A DNA stretch of 32,872 nucleotides from an uncultured Ruminococcus sp. (GTDB lineage: Bacteria; Bacillota; Clostridia; UBA1212), in the NCBI GenBank assembly GCA_902782645.1, contig CACZNV010000078.1, positions 1 through 32,872 of the forward strand, read 5' to 3'. A program made the position numbers and the translations under genes. The notes beneath the pieces were generated by a model. It did no database searches. It was given only the letters and a program-made list of their open reading frames with translations, and had not been told where the DNA came from. Each line of letters begins with the position of its first letter. Position 1 is the first letter of the stretch. Shown here one piece after another: positions 16,618 to 25,188 of the stretch.

Positions 16618-17223
16618 ATGATAGATTTTGTGTTTTTTTTAAACAGCTTGCTGCTTGGCGTGGGACTTGCGATGGATGCGTTTTCGGTCTCTCTTGCGGA
16701 CGGGCTCCGCGAGCCGGAGATGTCAAAGCGCCGGATGGCTGCCATTGCCGGTGTCTACGGGGTCTTCCAGCTTGCCATGCCCTTTGCGGGCTGGGTCCTT
16801 GTGAGCAGACTGAGATCGGCCTTTGATGTGGTCAGGCAGATGATTCCGTACGTTGCGCTTGCGCTGCTCCTTTTCATTGGTGTGAAGATGATAATCGAAG
16901 GGTTTAAGGAAAAAGGGCAGGATGACGGAGAAGACGACGAACAGCCTGCGGCAAAAATGACCGCCGGGATACTGGTTTTGCAGGGCATTGCCACATCCAT
17001 AGATGCGCTGTCGGTGGGCCTGACTATATCGGATAAGAAACTTCCTGAGGCTCTCCTGTCGGCGGGGATAATCGGCACGGTAACATTTGCGATTTGCATT
17101 GCCGGCATCTTAATAGGCAGAAAGACGGGCGAAAAGCTCAAATGGAAGGCATCCGTGCTTGGCGGCGGGGTGCTGATAGCCATAGGAATCGAGATTTTTG
17201 TGAAAAACATTTTCTTTTCGTGA
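16618..17223 (+). CDS. mntP: Manganese efflux pump MntP
   Basis: MntP exports Mn(II) and protects against manganese excess. The 201-residue product has about six hydrophobic segments arranged as a repeat, with the two conserved acidic motifs GLAMDAFSVSL (D20) and ATSIDALSVGL (D129). An acidic linker, EKGQDDGEDDEQ, separates the halves. The ATG has no good ribosome binding site and I see no clear promoter. A yybP-ykoY manganese riboswitch, common before this gene, is not visible. It follows the ribosomal terminator and precedes the RNA-modification genes by 39 bases. Confidence 0.95.
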   Translation: MIDFVFFLNSLLLGVGLAMDAFSVSLADGLREPEMSKRRMAAIAGVYGVFQLAMPFAGWVLVSRLRSAFDVVRQMIPYVALALLLFIGVKMIIEGFKEKGQDDGEDDEQPAAKMTAGILVLQGIATSIDALSVGLTISDKKLPEALLSAGIIGTVTFAICIAGILIGRKTGEKLKWKASVLGGGVLIAIGIEIFVKNIFFS

Positions 17224-17262
17224 AAACGGATATATTTTTTGAATGAAAGGAAGGGCTCACCC

Positions 17263-18768
17263 ATGCAGCTTCCGGAAGCTTTTTTGAATAATATGAGGCC
17301 GCTCCTCGGTGATGAACTTGAGGATTTTGTGCGCAGTTTTGAACAGGGCGAGCGTTTTTCGGGCATCAGGGTGAACACCCTCAGGCTTTCTCCCGAAAAG
17401 TTCCCCGAACTTGCCCCGGATGTTGCCGACATTGGCGATAAGATTCCCTGGTGTGAAACGGGTTTTTACTATACAGGCGGTCAGCCGGGCAGAAGTCCCC
17501 TCTACCACGCGGGCGTTTACTACATTCAGGAGCCCAGCGCCATGTATCCTGCCGCCAATGTTCCCCTTAAGGAAAACGCCAGGGTGCTGGATCTTTGCGC
17601 GGCCCCGGGAGGCAAGTCGACGCAGCTTGCGGCGAGAATGAACGGGAAGGGGCTTTTGGTCTCAAACGATATAAACGAAGAAAGAACCAAGGCTCTTGTG
17701 AAGAACCTGCAGATGGCGGGCATCGCCAATGCTCTTGTCACCAATGAGACTCCCGAAAACCTTGCCGGCAAATTCCCGGAATACTTTGACACAATCGTTG
17801 TGGATGCCCCCTGCTCCGGCGAGGGCATGTTCAGAAAGGACGAGGAAGCCATTAAGCACTGGGACAGCTTCGGCAGCGCAAGATGCAGACGCATGCAGGA
17901 CGGAATCCTTGAGGCTGCGGACCGTATGCTGAAACAGGGCGGCGTCATTTCATATTCCACATGTACTTTTGAAATTGAAGAGAACGAGGGCGCTATAGAC
18001 GCTTTCATGGACAGGCATCCGGAGTACAGACTCCTTGAAACGCCAAAGACGGGCGGTGTTTCCGGAGGAATCAAACCGAACGGTAAAACCGAACGGGATT
18101 ATTCCCTCTGTGCAAGGCTCTGGCCCCACAAGGTGAAGGGCGAGGGTCACTTTACAGCTTTTCTCCAAAAAGGAGATGAGCCCCCCGAGGATGTTCAAAG
18201 CGACCGAGATGACAAGGGAAAGAATAAAAACGAGCGCAAAAAGAAAAAAGAGCGCTTCAGAAGCTTCAGAAGATACGAGAGCAGACCCCTTGAGGTTGAC
18301 GAATACTTTGAATCATATATGACAAGGGAAGTTCCGGAGGGCACATATTTTTACATGGGTGAGAACCTTTACTATCTCCCTGTGACGCCCCCTGACATTG
18401 ACGGACTCAAGGTTGCCATGGCGGGAGTGTATGCGGGTGAAATCAAAAACTGCGATTTCAAGATGTCCCACAGGCTCGCCTTGACGATGAAGCCTAAAGA
18501 TTTTGCCTACAGGGTGGAGCTTGAAGCAGGATGCCCTGAAATTGAACGGTATCTTAAGGGCGAGACGGTTGTTTTAAGCGGCGAAGGGGTCAAGGTTAAA
18601 GTCTTTGGCGAGTACGTGAGAAAAGAGGCCCTGATTGAAGAACGGGTCTCGGAACCCTGCTGTGTCGCCGTGAATTCCTGCGGAAGAAGCTTTGTGCTGG
18701 GGCTGGGAGCCATCGCGTCGGGCACACTTAAAAATCTATACCCGAAGGGCTGGAGGCGTTTTACTTGA
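17263..18768 (+). CDS. RsmF-like rRNA m5C methyltransferase
   Basis: This is a NOL1/NOP2/Sun family enzyme that methylates carbon 5 of a cytosine in RNA, probably 16S rRNA. The SAM motif DLCAAPGGKS is at residues 110-119, the DAPCSG motif at 181-186 (C184), and the STCTF motif holds the second catalytic cysteine (C234). After a lysine-rich linker (about 315-340) comes a PUA-like RsmF-type C-terminal region. At 501 residues it fits the RsmF group. An upstream TTG exists at 17239, but AAGGAAGG fits the ATG at 17263. It overlaps the next gene by four bases. Confidence 0.93.
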   Translation: MQLPEAFLNNMRPLLGDELEDFVRSFEQGERFSGIRVNTLRLSPEKFPELAPDVADIGDKIPWCETGFYYTGGQPGRSPLYHAGVYYIQEPSAMYPAANVPLKENARVLDLCAAPGGKSTQLAARMNGKGLLVSNDINEERTKALVKNLQMAGIANALVTNETPENLAGKFPEYFDTIVVDAPCSGEGMFRKDEEAIKHWDSFGSARCRRMQDGILEAADRMLKQGGVISYSTCTFEIEENEGAIDAFMDRHPEYRLLETPKTGGVSGGIKPNGKTERDYSLCARLWPHKVKGEGHFTAFLQKGDEPPEDVQSDRDDKGKNKNERKKKKERFRSFRRYESRPLEVDEYFESYMTREVPEGTYFYMGENLYYLPVTPPDIDGLKVAMAGVYAGEIKNCDFKMSHRLALTMKPKDFAYRVELEAGCPEIERYLKGETVVLSGEGVKVKVFGEYVRKEALIEERVSEPCCVAVNSCGRSFVLGLGAIASGTLKNLYPKGWRRFT

Positions 18769-19490
18769 GACTTGACAGGTTGCTTGCCAATATGGGAATA
18801 GGATCAAGGCGGGATGTGAAAAAGATCATCAGCTCGGGAACTGTGACCGTAAACGGCGTGACCGCAAGGGACACGGGCCTTGAAATTGACACCGAAGGGG
18901 ACGAGGTGGTGTGCTGCGGCCGGCCCGTGAAATACAGGAAGTTTGTCTACCTCATGATGAACAAACCTTCCGGGGTGCTTTCCTGCGGAGACGGGGTCCC
19001 GGGGGTCAAGGTGTGCGCAGATCTTGTCGGCGATGACTACGGGTTTTACGATCTGTCCCCGGCCGGGAGACTTGACGTGGACTCCGAGGGGCTTCTGATA
19101 CTCACAAACGACGGCGACTTCATCCACAGCATTATTTCTCCCAACAAAAAAGTGGGCAAGGTCTACTTTATAAGAACTGACGGCGAGCTTGACGAGGGCG
19201 ACGTTCAGAGGTTCAAGGAGGGCATCAAGGTTGACGATGACTTCACCGCAAAGAGTGCGGAACTTAAGATATTGAAAAGCATTGGCGGTGTCTCGGAGGC
19301 GCTGGTCACCCTGAGCGAGGGCAAGTACCACCAGGTCAAGCGGATGGTCAAGGCCTGCGGCAAGACGGTCACCTATCTCAAAAGGCTTTCAATTGGCGGC
19401 TTAAAGCTGGACGAAAGCCTGGCACCGGGCGGGTACAGACCTCTTACCGATGAGGAACTGGCCGATTTGAAACAACAGGCGGAACACTAA
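18765..19490 (+). CDS. RsuA-like rRNA pseudouridine synthase (TTG start)
   Basis: This enzyme converts a uridine in rRNA to pseudouridine. It has an N-terminal S4 RNA-binding domain (about 1-60, MRLDRLLANMGIGSRRDVKK) and a catalytic domain with AGRLDVDSEGLLILTNDG, where D104 is the expected catalytic aspartate. The later motif EGKYHQVKRM resembles RsuA (16S U516) more than RluB/E/F. The length of 241 is normal. The TTG start overlaps the preceding stop (TTGA), and GGAGG sits eight bases upstream inside the RsmF-like gene, so the two are translationally coupled. Confidence 0.92.
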   Translation: MRLDRLLANMGIGSRRDVKKIISSGTVTVNGVTARDTGLEIDTEGDEVVCCGRPVKYRKFVYLMMNKPSGVLSCGDGVPGVKVCADLVGDDYGFYDLSPAGRLDVDSEGLLILTNDGDFIHSIISPNKKVGKVYFIRTDGELDEGDVQRFKEGIKVDDDFTAKSAELKILKSIGGVSEALVTLSEGKYHQVKRMVKACGKTVTYLKRLSIGGLKLDESLAPGGYRPLTDEELADLKQQAEH

Positions 19491-20720
19491 ATGAAAAAAC
19501 AGATTATCGACAAGGCATATTTTCTGCTGACCGCAACTGTCGGAAGACTTGAGGACGGAGCGGAATTTTTTGAGGGCATTGACGTCAGGTTCAAGGCGGG
19601 AATGAAGGATTTTTCTCTCACCGCAAATCTGTCGGAAGAGAACACCCTCTGCTTCATCTTTGCGGGAGAATCCGGGTGCCTTGACGCAGACGGATTCTGC
19701 GACTTTATTGCCGAAAAAATGCGGGATTTTGATGAGATGGAGCTCAATTACAGGGAGCGGGGCAGAACAGTCACCATAAAATGCGACGCCAAAGACGCCA
19801 AGCTTCAGAGCGCCAAAACAAAAAAAGGCGAGGCGGCAAGAAAGAAGCCCTCAATCTACACAGGAGCACAGAATGTGCCTTCGCCGAGCGTTGACAGCGA
19901 GGGCGATCTTCTTGGCGGCGGCGGTGCGACTCTCGGCAACAGGGAGTACATAATAAAGGCGGGCCCCGCATCAAAACTGCTTGAAGTCATTGGCATCCTT
20001 GGCAAAAACGGCAAGGTGCGCAACGACCGCATCAGGAAATACAACCAGATCGACCACTTTGTGGAGCTTATCGCACCGCTCCTCGATTCACTCTGCAGCG
20101 GCAGCAAGCCGGTCAGAATCATCGACTGCGCCTGCGGCAAGTCCTATCTCTCCTTTGTACTCAATTACTACATAAAAGAGGTCATGGGGAGAAAGTGCTA
20201 CTTCACAGGCCTTGACTACAACCCGGTGGTCATCGAGGCCTCAAAGCGCATGGCTGATGAGCTTGGCTACAAGAATATGACTTTTGTGCAGACGGACATT
20301 GGCGTGTACGAGCCTGAGGAAAAGTTTGACCTGCTGCTGACCCTCCACGCCTGCGACACCGCCACAGACCTTGCCCTCAATTTCGCGATACGCCAAAACA
20401 TCTCTCACATCGTATGCGTGCCATGCTGCCACAGGGAGATGAACTCAAACTATTCGCTCCCGGGTTTTGAGCCCGTCATGAAATACGGTATTCTGAAGGC
20501 AAGAATTGCGGACTGTCTCACGGACGCGCTCCGGGCTGAATATCTGGAGGCCGTGGGCTACGACGTTTCCATCGTGGAATACATCTCGCCCCTTGACACG
20601 CCAAAGAACCTGATGATGCGCGCCGTCAAAAAACGCGGCGTCAGCGGGGAGGGCTTAAAGAAGTTTGAGGCCATGGAAAAGTCCCTGGGAACAAAACTCA
20701 GTATCGGAAACAGACATTAG
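19491..20720 (+). CDS. Class I SAM-dependent methyltransferase, PF13679-like
   Basis: The function is not established. The C-terminal half (about 175-390) is a Rossmann methyltransferase: RIIDCACGKSYLSF is the SAM motif (209-222), followed by TGLDYNP (239-245), HACDTATD (286-293) and a VPCCHRE motif (310-316). These resemble PF13679 (Methyltransf_32) as I remember it. The first 110 residues match nothing I recognise and are joined by a low-complexity linker. The ATG follows the RsuA-like stop with no gap, so it lies in an rRNA-modification unit, and an RNA substrate is likely but unproven. Confidence 0.8.
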   Translation: MKKQIIDKAYFLLTATVGRLEDGAEFFEGIDVRFKAGMKDFSLTANLSEENTLCFIFAGESGCLDADGFCDFIAEKMRDFDEMELNYRERGRTVTIKCDAKDAKLQSAKTKKGEAARKKPSIYTGAQNVPSPSVDSEGDLLGGGGATLGNREYIIKAGPASKLLEVIGILGKNGKVRNDRIRKYNQIDHFVELIAPLLDSLCSGSKPVRIIDCACGKSYLSFVLNYYIKEVMGRKCYFTGLDYNPVVIEASKRMADELGYKNMTFVQTDIGVYEPEEKFDLLLTLHACDTATDLALNFAIRQNISHIVCVPCCHREMNSNYSLPGFEPVMKYGILKARIADCLTDALRAEYLEAVGYDVSIVEYISPLDTPKNLMMRAVKKRGVSGEGLKKFEAMEKSLGTKLSIGNRH

Positions 20721-20728
20721 AAGATATA

Positions 20729-20770
20729 AGAAGGGCCATGCGGAAATCAACCGGAGCATGGCCCTTTCTT
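20729..20770. terminator. Bidirectional intrinsic terminator
   Basis: An 11-base-pair perfect stem, AAGGGCCATGC (20731-20741) with GCATGGCCCTT (20756-20766), is flanked by T-rich sequence on the plus strand (TTCTTTA) and by the complement of AAGATATAAG on the other. It lies between convergent genes and can serve both the RNA-modification unit and the glycosyltransferase operon. Confidence 0.85.
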
Positions 20771-20795
20771 TATGCGGAAGCTTGCCGCAAAACGT

Positions 20796-23051
20796 TTAAC
20801 TCAGGCACTGCATATGTTTTGCGGCGCAGTTTTCGTAAGTGTATTCCTTGGCGGTTTCGCAGGCCTTTTCTCCCTGCCTGTAAAGTTCCTCCGCAGACAG
20901 ATTAAGGTACATAGAGAGTGCGGCTGCGGTGTTTTGCTCCAGCACCCCGGGCGCCTCTGCGCCGTCGGCGATGCCTGAGGCAATTATAGTTCCGTTGTAT
21001 CCGTTTTTGATCATTGCCACACCGGCAACGCACCTGTCGGTGGTTATAACGGGCAGGCCGCAGGCCATGGCCTCATTGACCACAAGCCCCCAGACGTCCT
21101 CCCTTGTGGGGAGCACGAAAAAGTCGCAGGCCCTGTAGAGAATCTTGAGCTGTTCTTTGAGAAGGAATCCCGCAAATCTTACGTTGTGAATACCTTTTTC
21201 GGTGATGAGGTCAACGTAATCCTTTGGCGGTGTCCCTCCGCATATAACGACGGTAAGTTCAGGACACGAGGCGGCTGCCGATATGAGTTCATAAAATCCT
21301 TTTCGCCTTATGAAGCTTCCCACGGCCACAGCTATCCTGCCGTTTTCAGGGAGACCGTATTTTTTCCTGGCGGCGGTCTTTTCCGAAGGAGAGGCGGGCT
21401 TTTCAAACAGGTCCTTTTCTCCCGAGACCGATGTGAAGGGGTAACGGATTATTGCTGAGGGTTCCGCTCCGTAGTATGTAAGATATTCGTCCGAACCGGA
21501 AGAGGGGGACAGGTAGCGGACTGCGCCGGAGAGAAAATGTCTCTTAATCCTGCGGGCAAGGGAGGACTCGTTTTCCCTTATGAAACCTCCGTCAATCCAC
21601 ATGGTGTAGGGAATGTTCAGCTTCCGGAGCCTGTTGATGGCAATCATCTCCGTGGGGGAGCTGTAGCCGTTTAAAATCACGTGGGTGAAGCGCCTGTCGG
21701 ATACCAGCTTTTTGACGGAAGGGTTTAAGGCCTTGTCGGATCCGATTCTGAGACCCTTCGGGAAGATGTGGGGAAAGTCGTAGCGGTTTTCGGAAAACCA
21801 TTTTTTGTCTCTGCCGCCGGAGGTCTTACGCTCGAAGACAGCGGTGACGCTCACGTGTTTGTTCATCTCGGAGAAGAACTCCACTCTGTAGGGGCTGGGG
21901 ATGTTGGTGATGTAAAGGACGCCCGGTCCTGCGAGTCTTGAAAGTTCATCCGCTATCACGGCCCGTACGGCCTCATTCCGGTGGTTTTCGTATGCAAACG
22001 TATAATTTGCCGCGGCGAGCCTCTTCCCCGTCTCCCTGTCTTCTGAGAGCGCTGTGATTGCATTGGCGAGAGCGGAGGCGTCCCCCGCAGGAACTTTTAC
22101 ACCGTTCACACCCTCCGAAACGTACTCCGAAAGCTCCTCAAAATCCGAAATAATGACCGGAACCGAAGCAGCCCCTGCTTCAAACAGAGGCCTCTGCTGG
22201 TGGGACTTCACAATCGGAAGGACAACCACATCGCATAGAGCGTAGGCGCTTCGCATATCATTGCACACGCCAAGGCAAACAACGCCGCAGGACGCCCCCA
22301 GGAAAAGATTTTCCAGATTGGTCTTTTCGTCGCCGCAGGCAATTATTTCGATGTTTGCAGGCAGCAGTTTTGAAACTTCTGAAATCACAGCCGCACCCTT
22401 GATGGGATCGCAGCCGCCAACATACAAAACCCTGAACTTGTCACTTGCGCACACGCCAAGAGCTGCGCAGGCCTCATCCCTCGAAACAGGCTCGAAGAAC
22501 CGGTCGGCCACGCTGTTCCTCACCGTGACGGCCCTTGTCTTTGTAAGGTTGAAAAAGTTTTTGTCGTAATCTGAAATGAAATATACCCCTGACGCCCCGG
22601 AAAGAAGCTTCCTGTAGAGCTTCAGCATGCGTTTTGACCCGTTTTTAGGGAAAGTTTCACGCACGAAAATACCCGCCCGGAAGCCCGCTTTTTTGAGGGG
22701 CGGGATCATAAAACTTGTTGTGACAGAGTTTAAAATCACTGCATCGGGGCGGAAGGCCTTGGCGGCAGATATGATTTCCTTGGCAAAAGGCTTACGTCTC
22801 AGCGCTTTTTTAAAATATGTTCTTCTGTAGAGCGGCGGACCGCCGCTGTAATACTCAATGGAGCCGGGCTCGGCGGCATAGCCGAAAACATCAAACCCTT
22901 CGGAGAGGGCTCTCTCCTCCATTGGCGAGCCTGAAGGAAGGCAGATTCTCACCTCAAAACCGGCGTCCTTTGCCACCTGCGCGGTTCGAAGAAGACTTAT
23001 TCCAGCCCCTCCGGTCTTGCCGAAGTGACCGACAAAAAGCAGTTTTTTCAA
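20796..23051 (-). CDS. Fusion of two GT4 glycosyltransferases (TTG start)
   Basis: This 751-residue protein is two GT-B fold, family 4-like glycosyltransferases in one chain. Domain 1 covers about 1-370 (N-terminal GHFGKTGGAG; sugar-nucleotide half from about 207, RVLYVGGCDPIKGA). Domain 2 starts near 375 (GVLYITNIPSPYRVEFF) and has the ExxxxxxxE-like region EDVWGLVVNEAMACGLPVI. Each domain alone is about normal size. No signal peptide is seen, so the enzyme is cytosolic or membrane-associated. The TTG start follows AAGGAG and overlaps the upstream GT gene by four bases. The sugars and acceptor are unknown; a cell-surface glycan is likely. Confidence 0.88.
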   Translation of the reverse strand: MKKLLFVGHFGKTGGAGISLLRTAQVAKDAGFEVRICLPSGSPMEERALSEGFDVFGYAAEPGSIEYYSGGPPLYRRTYFKKALRRKPFAKEIISAAKAFRPDAVILNSVTTSFMIPPLKKAGFRAGIFVRETFPKNGSKRMLKLYRKLLSGASGVYFISDYDKNFFNLTKTRAVTVRNSVADRFFEPVSRDEACAALGVCASDKFRVLYVGGCDPIKGAAVISEVSKLLPANIEIIACGDEKTNLENLFLGASCGVVCLGVCNDMRSAYALCDVVVLPIVKSHQQRPLFEAGAASVPVIISDFEELSEYVSEGVNGVKVPAGDASALANAITALSEDRETGKRLAAANYTFAYENHRNEAVRAVIADELSRLAGPGVLYITNIPSPYRVEFFSEMNKHVSVTAVFERKTSGGRDKKWFSENRYDFPHIFPKGLRIGSDKALNPSVKKLVSDRRFTHVILNGYSSPTEMIAINRLRKLNIPYTMWIDGGFIRENESSLARRIKRHFLSGAVRYLSPSSGSDEYLTYYGAEPSAIIRYPFTSVSGEKDLFEKPASPSEKTAARKKYGLPENGRIAVAVGSFIRRKGFYELISAAASCPELTVVICGGTPPKDYVDLITEKGIHNVRFAGFLLKEQLKILYRACDFFVLPTREDVWGLVVNEAMACGLPVITTDRCVAGVAMIKNGYNGTIIASGIADGAEAPGVLEQNTAAALSMYLNLSAEELYRQGEKACETAKEYTYENCAAKHMQCLS

Positions 23052-24238
23052 TCCTTTTCTCCTTCGCTTTCAACCATGGTCAAAAGTCTCGCCGCCTGGG
23101 CAGGGGGCGCCTTTTTTTCAGCCGCAAATTCGGCAGCTCTCTTTCCGAAAGCTTTGAGGCTGTCGCCTGACATCGCCAAGGTCTCATTAATTTTGGCGGC
23201 AAGGGCGTCTTCGCTCTCATCTTCGGGGGTAATGAAGTATTCTCTGTACTCCTCAGGTATGCCCGGAAGCATGTAAGCCAAAACCGGTGTGCCCGTGGAG
23301 AGGTACTCTATGTTTTTTGACGGGAAAGAATAGGCCGTAAAGGCACCCTCAGAGGTCCTCGGATTCACAAGGAGCGAAGATTCCGCCTCAAGGGCCATCA
23401 CATTTTCGTTCGGAATGACGCCAATATACTTCACACTATCATTTTTCGACGCAATCTCCGAAAGCTCCTCCGCATAGCTTCCGTCTCCGCAGAGCAAAAG
23501 CTCGCTGTCCTTAACGCCCGCTTTGAGGAAAGCTTTGACCAGTTTCTCCACACCGTAGGCCTTCTCGATGCCTCCCGCGTAGAGAATCCGCTTCTTTGAA
23601 CCGGAAGAGGGTTCAGCGGAAGGCTTTGCGAAGGGCGTGGAGATGCCCTCAATGACCGTATAAGGTCTGCCGCCAATGGGCAGCGCCTCCGCCATTTTCT
23701 CCGTCAGGAGCACGAAGCTTCCGCAGAGACTGACAGCTTTCCTGTAGAGTTTTGCGTACCGCTTGCCGGAGGGCTTCCCCGAGAGAAACTCCGGAAGGTC
23801 CGTCACGATGCCGCAGGACCTGACGCCAAGGCTTTTTGCGGCCTTAAGTGCTCCCAAAGATGCAGATAGGGTGAGCAGATCGCAGACTACGCATACATCC
23901 TCCGGGGAGGGAGAGGCCTTTGCAATTCTTTTTATTTCCTTTTTTGCCTGAGTCAGCGTATAGATGTTCTTTATGACCGGAATGTCCAGCACGTTTAAGA
24001 ATCTGTAGGAGAGACCGCCGCTTTCAGCGGGTTTCAGCTTAGTCATTTTGAAAGGTCTGCTTCCGGGAGGCACCGGCGGCGCCGAAAGCATAAGAACATC
24101 CCGCCCGTTAAGGGAGATGCCCTTGGCGAGAAGCTTGTTGTATTTCTGGGCCTGCTGACCGGGAGACCCTTTTCCGTATCCCAGCAGCTCTCCGAACACA
24201 TTCTCGGGCAGAGCGGGGGAAACGTAAACGTATTTCAT
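23048..24238 (-). CDS. GT4-family glycosyltransferase
   Basis: This is a GT-B, family 4-like glycosyltransferase of 396 residues. The second half opens with the typical RILYAGGIEKAYGVEKLVKA and continues with GVIPNENVMALEAESSLLVNPR. The end-on family motif is NIEYLSTGTPVLAYMLPGIP. The frame opens five residues earlier with a TTG, but AAAGGG is spaced correctly for the ATG at 24238 (MKYVYVSPALPENVFG). It is the first gene of a two-gene minus-strand operon with the fusion GT. The donor sugar is not predictable. Confidence 0.88.
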   Translation of the reverse strand: MKYVYVSPALPENVFGELLGYGKGSPGQQAQKYNKLLAKGISLNGRDVLMLSAPPVPPGSRPFKMTKLKPAESGGLSYRFLNVLDIPVIKNIYTLTQAKKEIKRIAKASPSPEDVCVVCDLLTLSASLGALKAAKSLGVRSCGIVTDLPEFLSGKPSGKRYAKLYRKAVSLCGSFVLLTEKMAEALPIGGRPYTVIEGISTPFAKPSAEPSSGSKKRILYAGGIEKAYGVEKLVKAFLKAGVKDSELLLCGDGSYAEELSEIASKNDSVKYIGVIPNENVMALEAESSLLVNPRTSEGAFTAYSFPSKNIEYLSTGTPVLAYMLPGIPEEYREYFITPEDESEDALAAKINETLAMSGDSLKAFGKRAAEFAAEKKAPPAQAARLLTMVESEGEKD

Positions 24239-24276
24239 TGAAAACCCTTTCAAAACAAAGCTTGAATACGGGGTTC

Positions 24277-24305
24277 ATTTTACACGATAACCGCCAAAAC
24301 TTCAA
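24277..24305 (-). promoter_or_regulatory. Promoter of the glycosyltransferase operon
   Basis: On the minus strand TTGAAG (24305-24300) and TAAAAT (24282-24277) are 17 bases apart. The predicted start near 24270 leaves a leader of about 32 bases to the ATG at 24238. It is divergent from the metal-operon promoter. Confidence 0.6.
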
Positions 24306-24406
24306 GAAACCAGCGGGTTTGCCAAAGGCTCCCGGAGCCGCCAAGACGAAGTACAGGCAATCAATCTGAGAATACAAAAATATTTTGAAAAAACTCATTT
24401 TGGGTG

Positions 24407-24435
24407 TTGACAAAGAAAAAGCAAAGTACTATTAT
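24407..24435 (+). promoter_or_regulatory. Promoter of the zinc/cadmium operon
   Basis: TTGACA (24407-24412) and TATTAT (24430-24435) are separated by 17 bases, close to the consensus. The operator lies immediately downstream of the -10 box, over the predicted start point near 24442, so a bound repressor would block initiation or clearance. Confidence 0.85.
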
Positions 24436-24439
24436 GTTG

Positions 24440-24471
24440 TTGAACATTTGAACAATCGTTCAAATGTTCAA
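24440..24471 (+). promoter_or_regulatory. ArsR/SmtB-type operator, perfect inverted repeat
   Basis: Two 14-base arms, TTGAACATTTGAAC and GTTCAAATGTTCAA, are perfect complements around AATC. The core TGAACAATCGTTCA resembles CadC/CzrA/SmtB operators. It overlaps the start of transcription and sits about 50 bases before the sensor gene, so autoregulation of the operon by that sensor is the natural reading. Confidence 0.85.
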
Positions 24472-24522
24472 GTAAACCGCGGCGGGCGCGGAAAGAAGAT
24501 TTAAGACAGGGAGGCAGCTGCT

Positions 24523-24918
24523 TTGGACAATAAGAACTTAAAGCCTGAGGCGCGGGATGCTGAAAACCGGGAACTTACGGATCGGGTGAAAGAGATGCTT
24601 CCGCGGGAGGAAAGCCTTTTCTCATTGGCGGATCTGTTTAAGATATTCGGCGACAGCACGAGAATCAAGATACTGTATGTACTGTTTGAAAGCGAAATGT
24701 GCGTGAATGACATTGCCGGCACGCTGGAGATGACTGTTTCGGCGGTTTCCCACCAGCTGAAGGTGCTGAGGCAGGCCAGACTCATCTGCGCAAGGAGAGA
24801 GGGCAAGTCGTTCATCTATCAGCTTGCCGATGACCATGTAAAAGAAATAATCAACTGTGCTGTTGAGCACTTGTCGGAGGAACCGGAGAACGGTTTCAAC
24901 GCGGGTGAGGAAGACTGA
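24523..24918 (+). CDS. ArsR/SmtB metal-sensing repressor (TTG start)
   Basis: This is a winged-helix metal-sensing repressor that releases DNA when metal binds. The 131-residue product has the recognition helix region TVSAVSHQLKVLRQARLI near residues 71-88. The last helix has D103-x-H105-x10-H116-x2-E119, the alpha5 metal site known from SmtB and CzrA, which sense Zn(II) and Co(II). Only one cysteine (C60) is in the alpha3 position, so a CadC-like thiolate site is less likely. TTG is used after GGGAGG. It leads the operon with the metal-binding protein and ATPase. Confidence 0.92.
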   Translation: MDNKNLKPEARDAENRELTDRVKEMLPREESLFSLADLFKIFGDSTRIKILYVLFESEMCVNDIAGTLEMTVSAVSHQLKVLRQARLICARREGKSFIYQLADDHVKEIINCAVEHLSEEPENGFNAGEED

Positions 24919-24939
24919 AAAGTGAAAGGAACCGGAAAA

Positions 24940-25161
24940 ATGAAAAGGTATATCAAAATCGAAGATCTCTGCTGCGCTAACTGCGCCGCCAAAATTGAAA
25001 AGGCCGTGTCAAAGCTTGAGGGCGTAAACAAATGCACCGTAAACTTCATGGCGGAGAAAATGCTCCTCGAATACGACGACAGCGCTGATTTTGACGGACT
25101 GTTTGCGAAGATAAAGGAAATTGCGGACAGAATCGAACCGGAGTGCTCTTTGAGCCTCTGA
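24940..25161 (+). CDS. Free-standing heavy-metal-associated (HMA) domain protein
   Basis: This 73-residue protein is a single ferredoxin-like HMA domain. The metal-binding segment is DLCCANCAAKIE, with C12-x2-C15 and an extra C11. In relatives such as CadA and ZntA this domain is the N-terminus of the ATPase, but here it is separate and lies directly upstream of the ATPase gene, so it probably delivers metal to it. The frame opens at a GTG at 24922, but AAAGGA spacing and homology favour the ATG at 24940. It lies 21 bases after the sensor gene. Confidence 0.88.
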   Translation: MKRYIKIEDLCCANCAAKIEKAVSKLEGVNKCTVNFMAEKMLLEYDDSADFDGLFAKIKEIADRIEPECSLSL

Positions 25162-25188
25162 GGGCAGTGTAAAAACAAGGCAATAATC

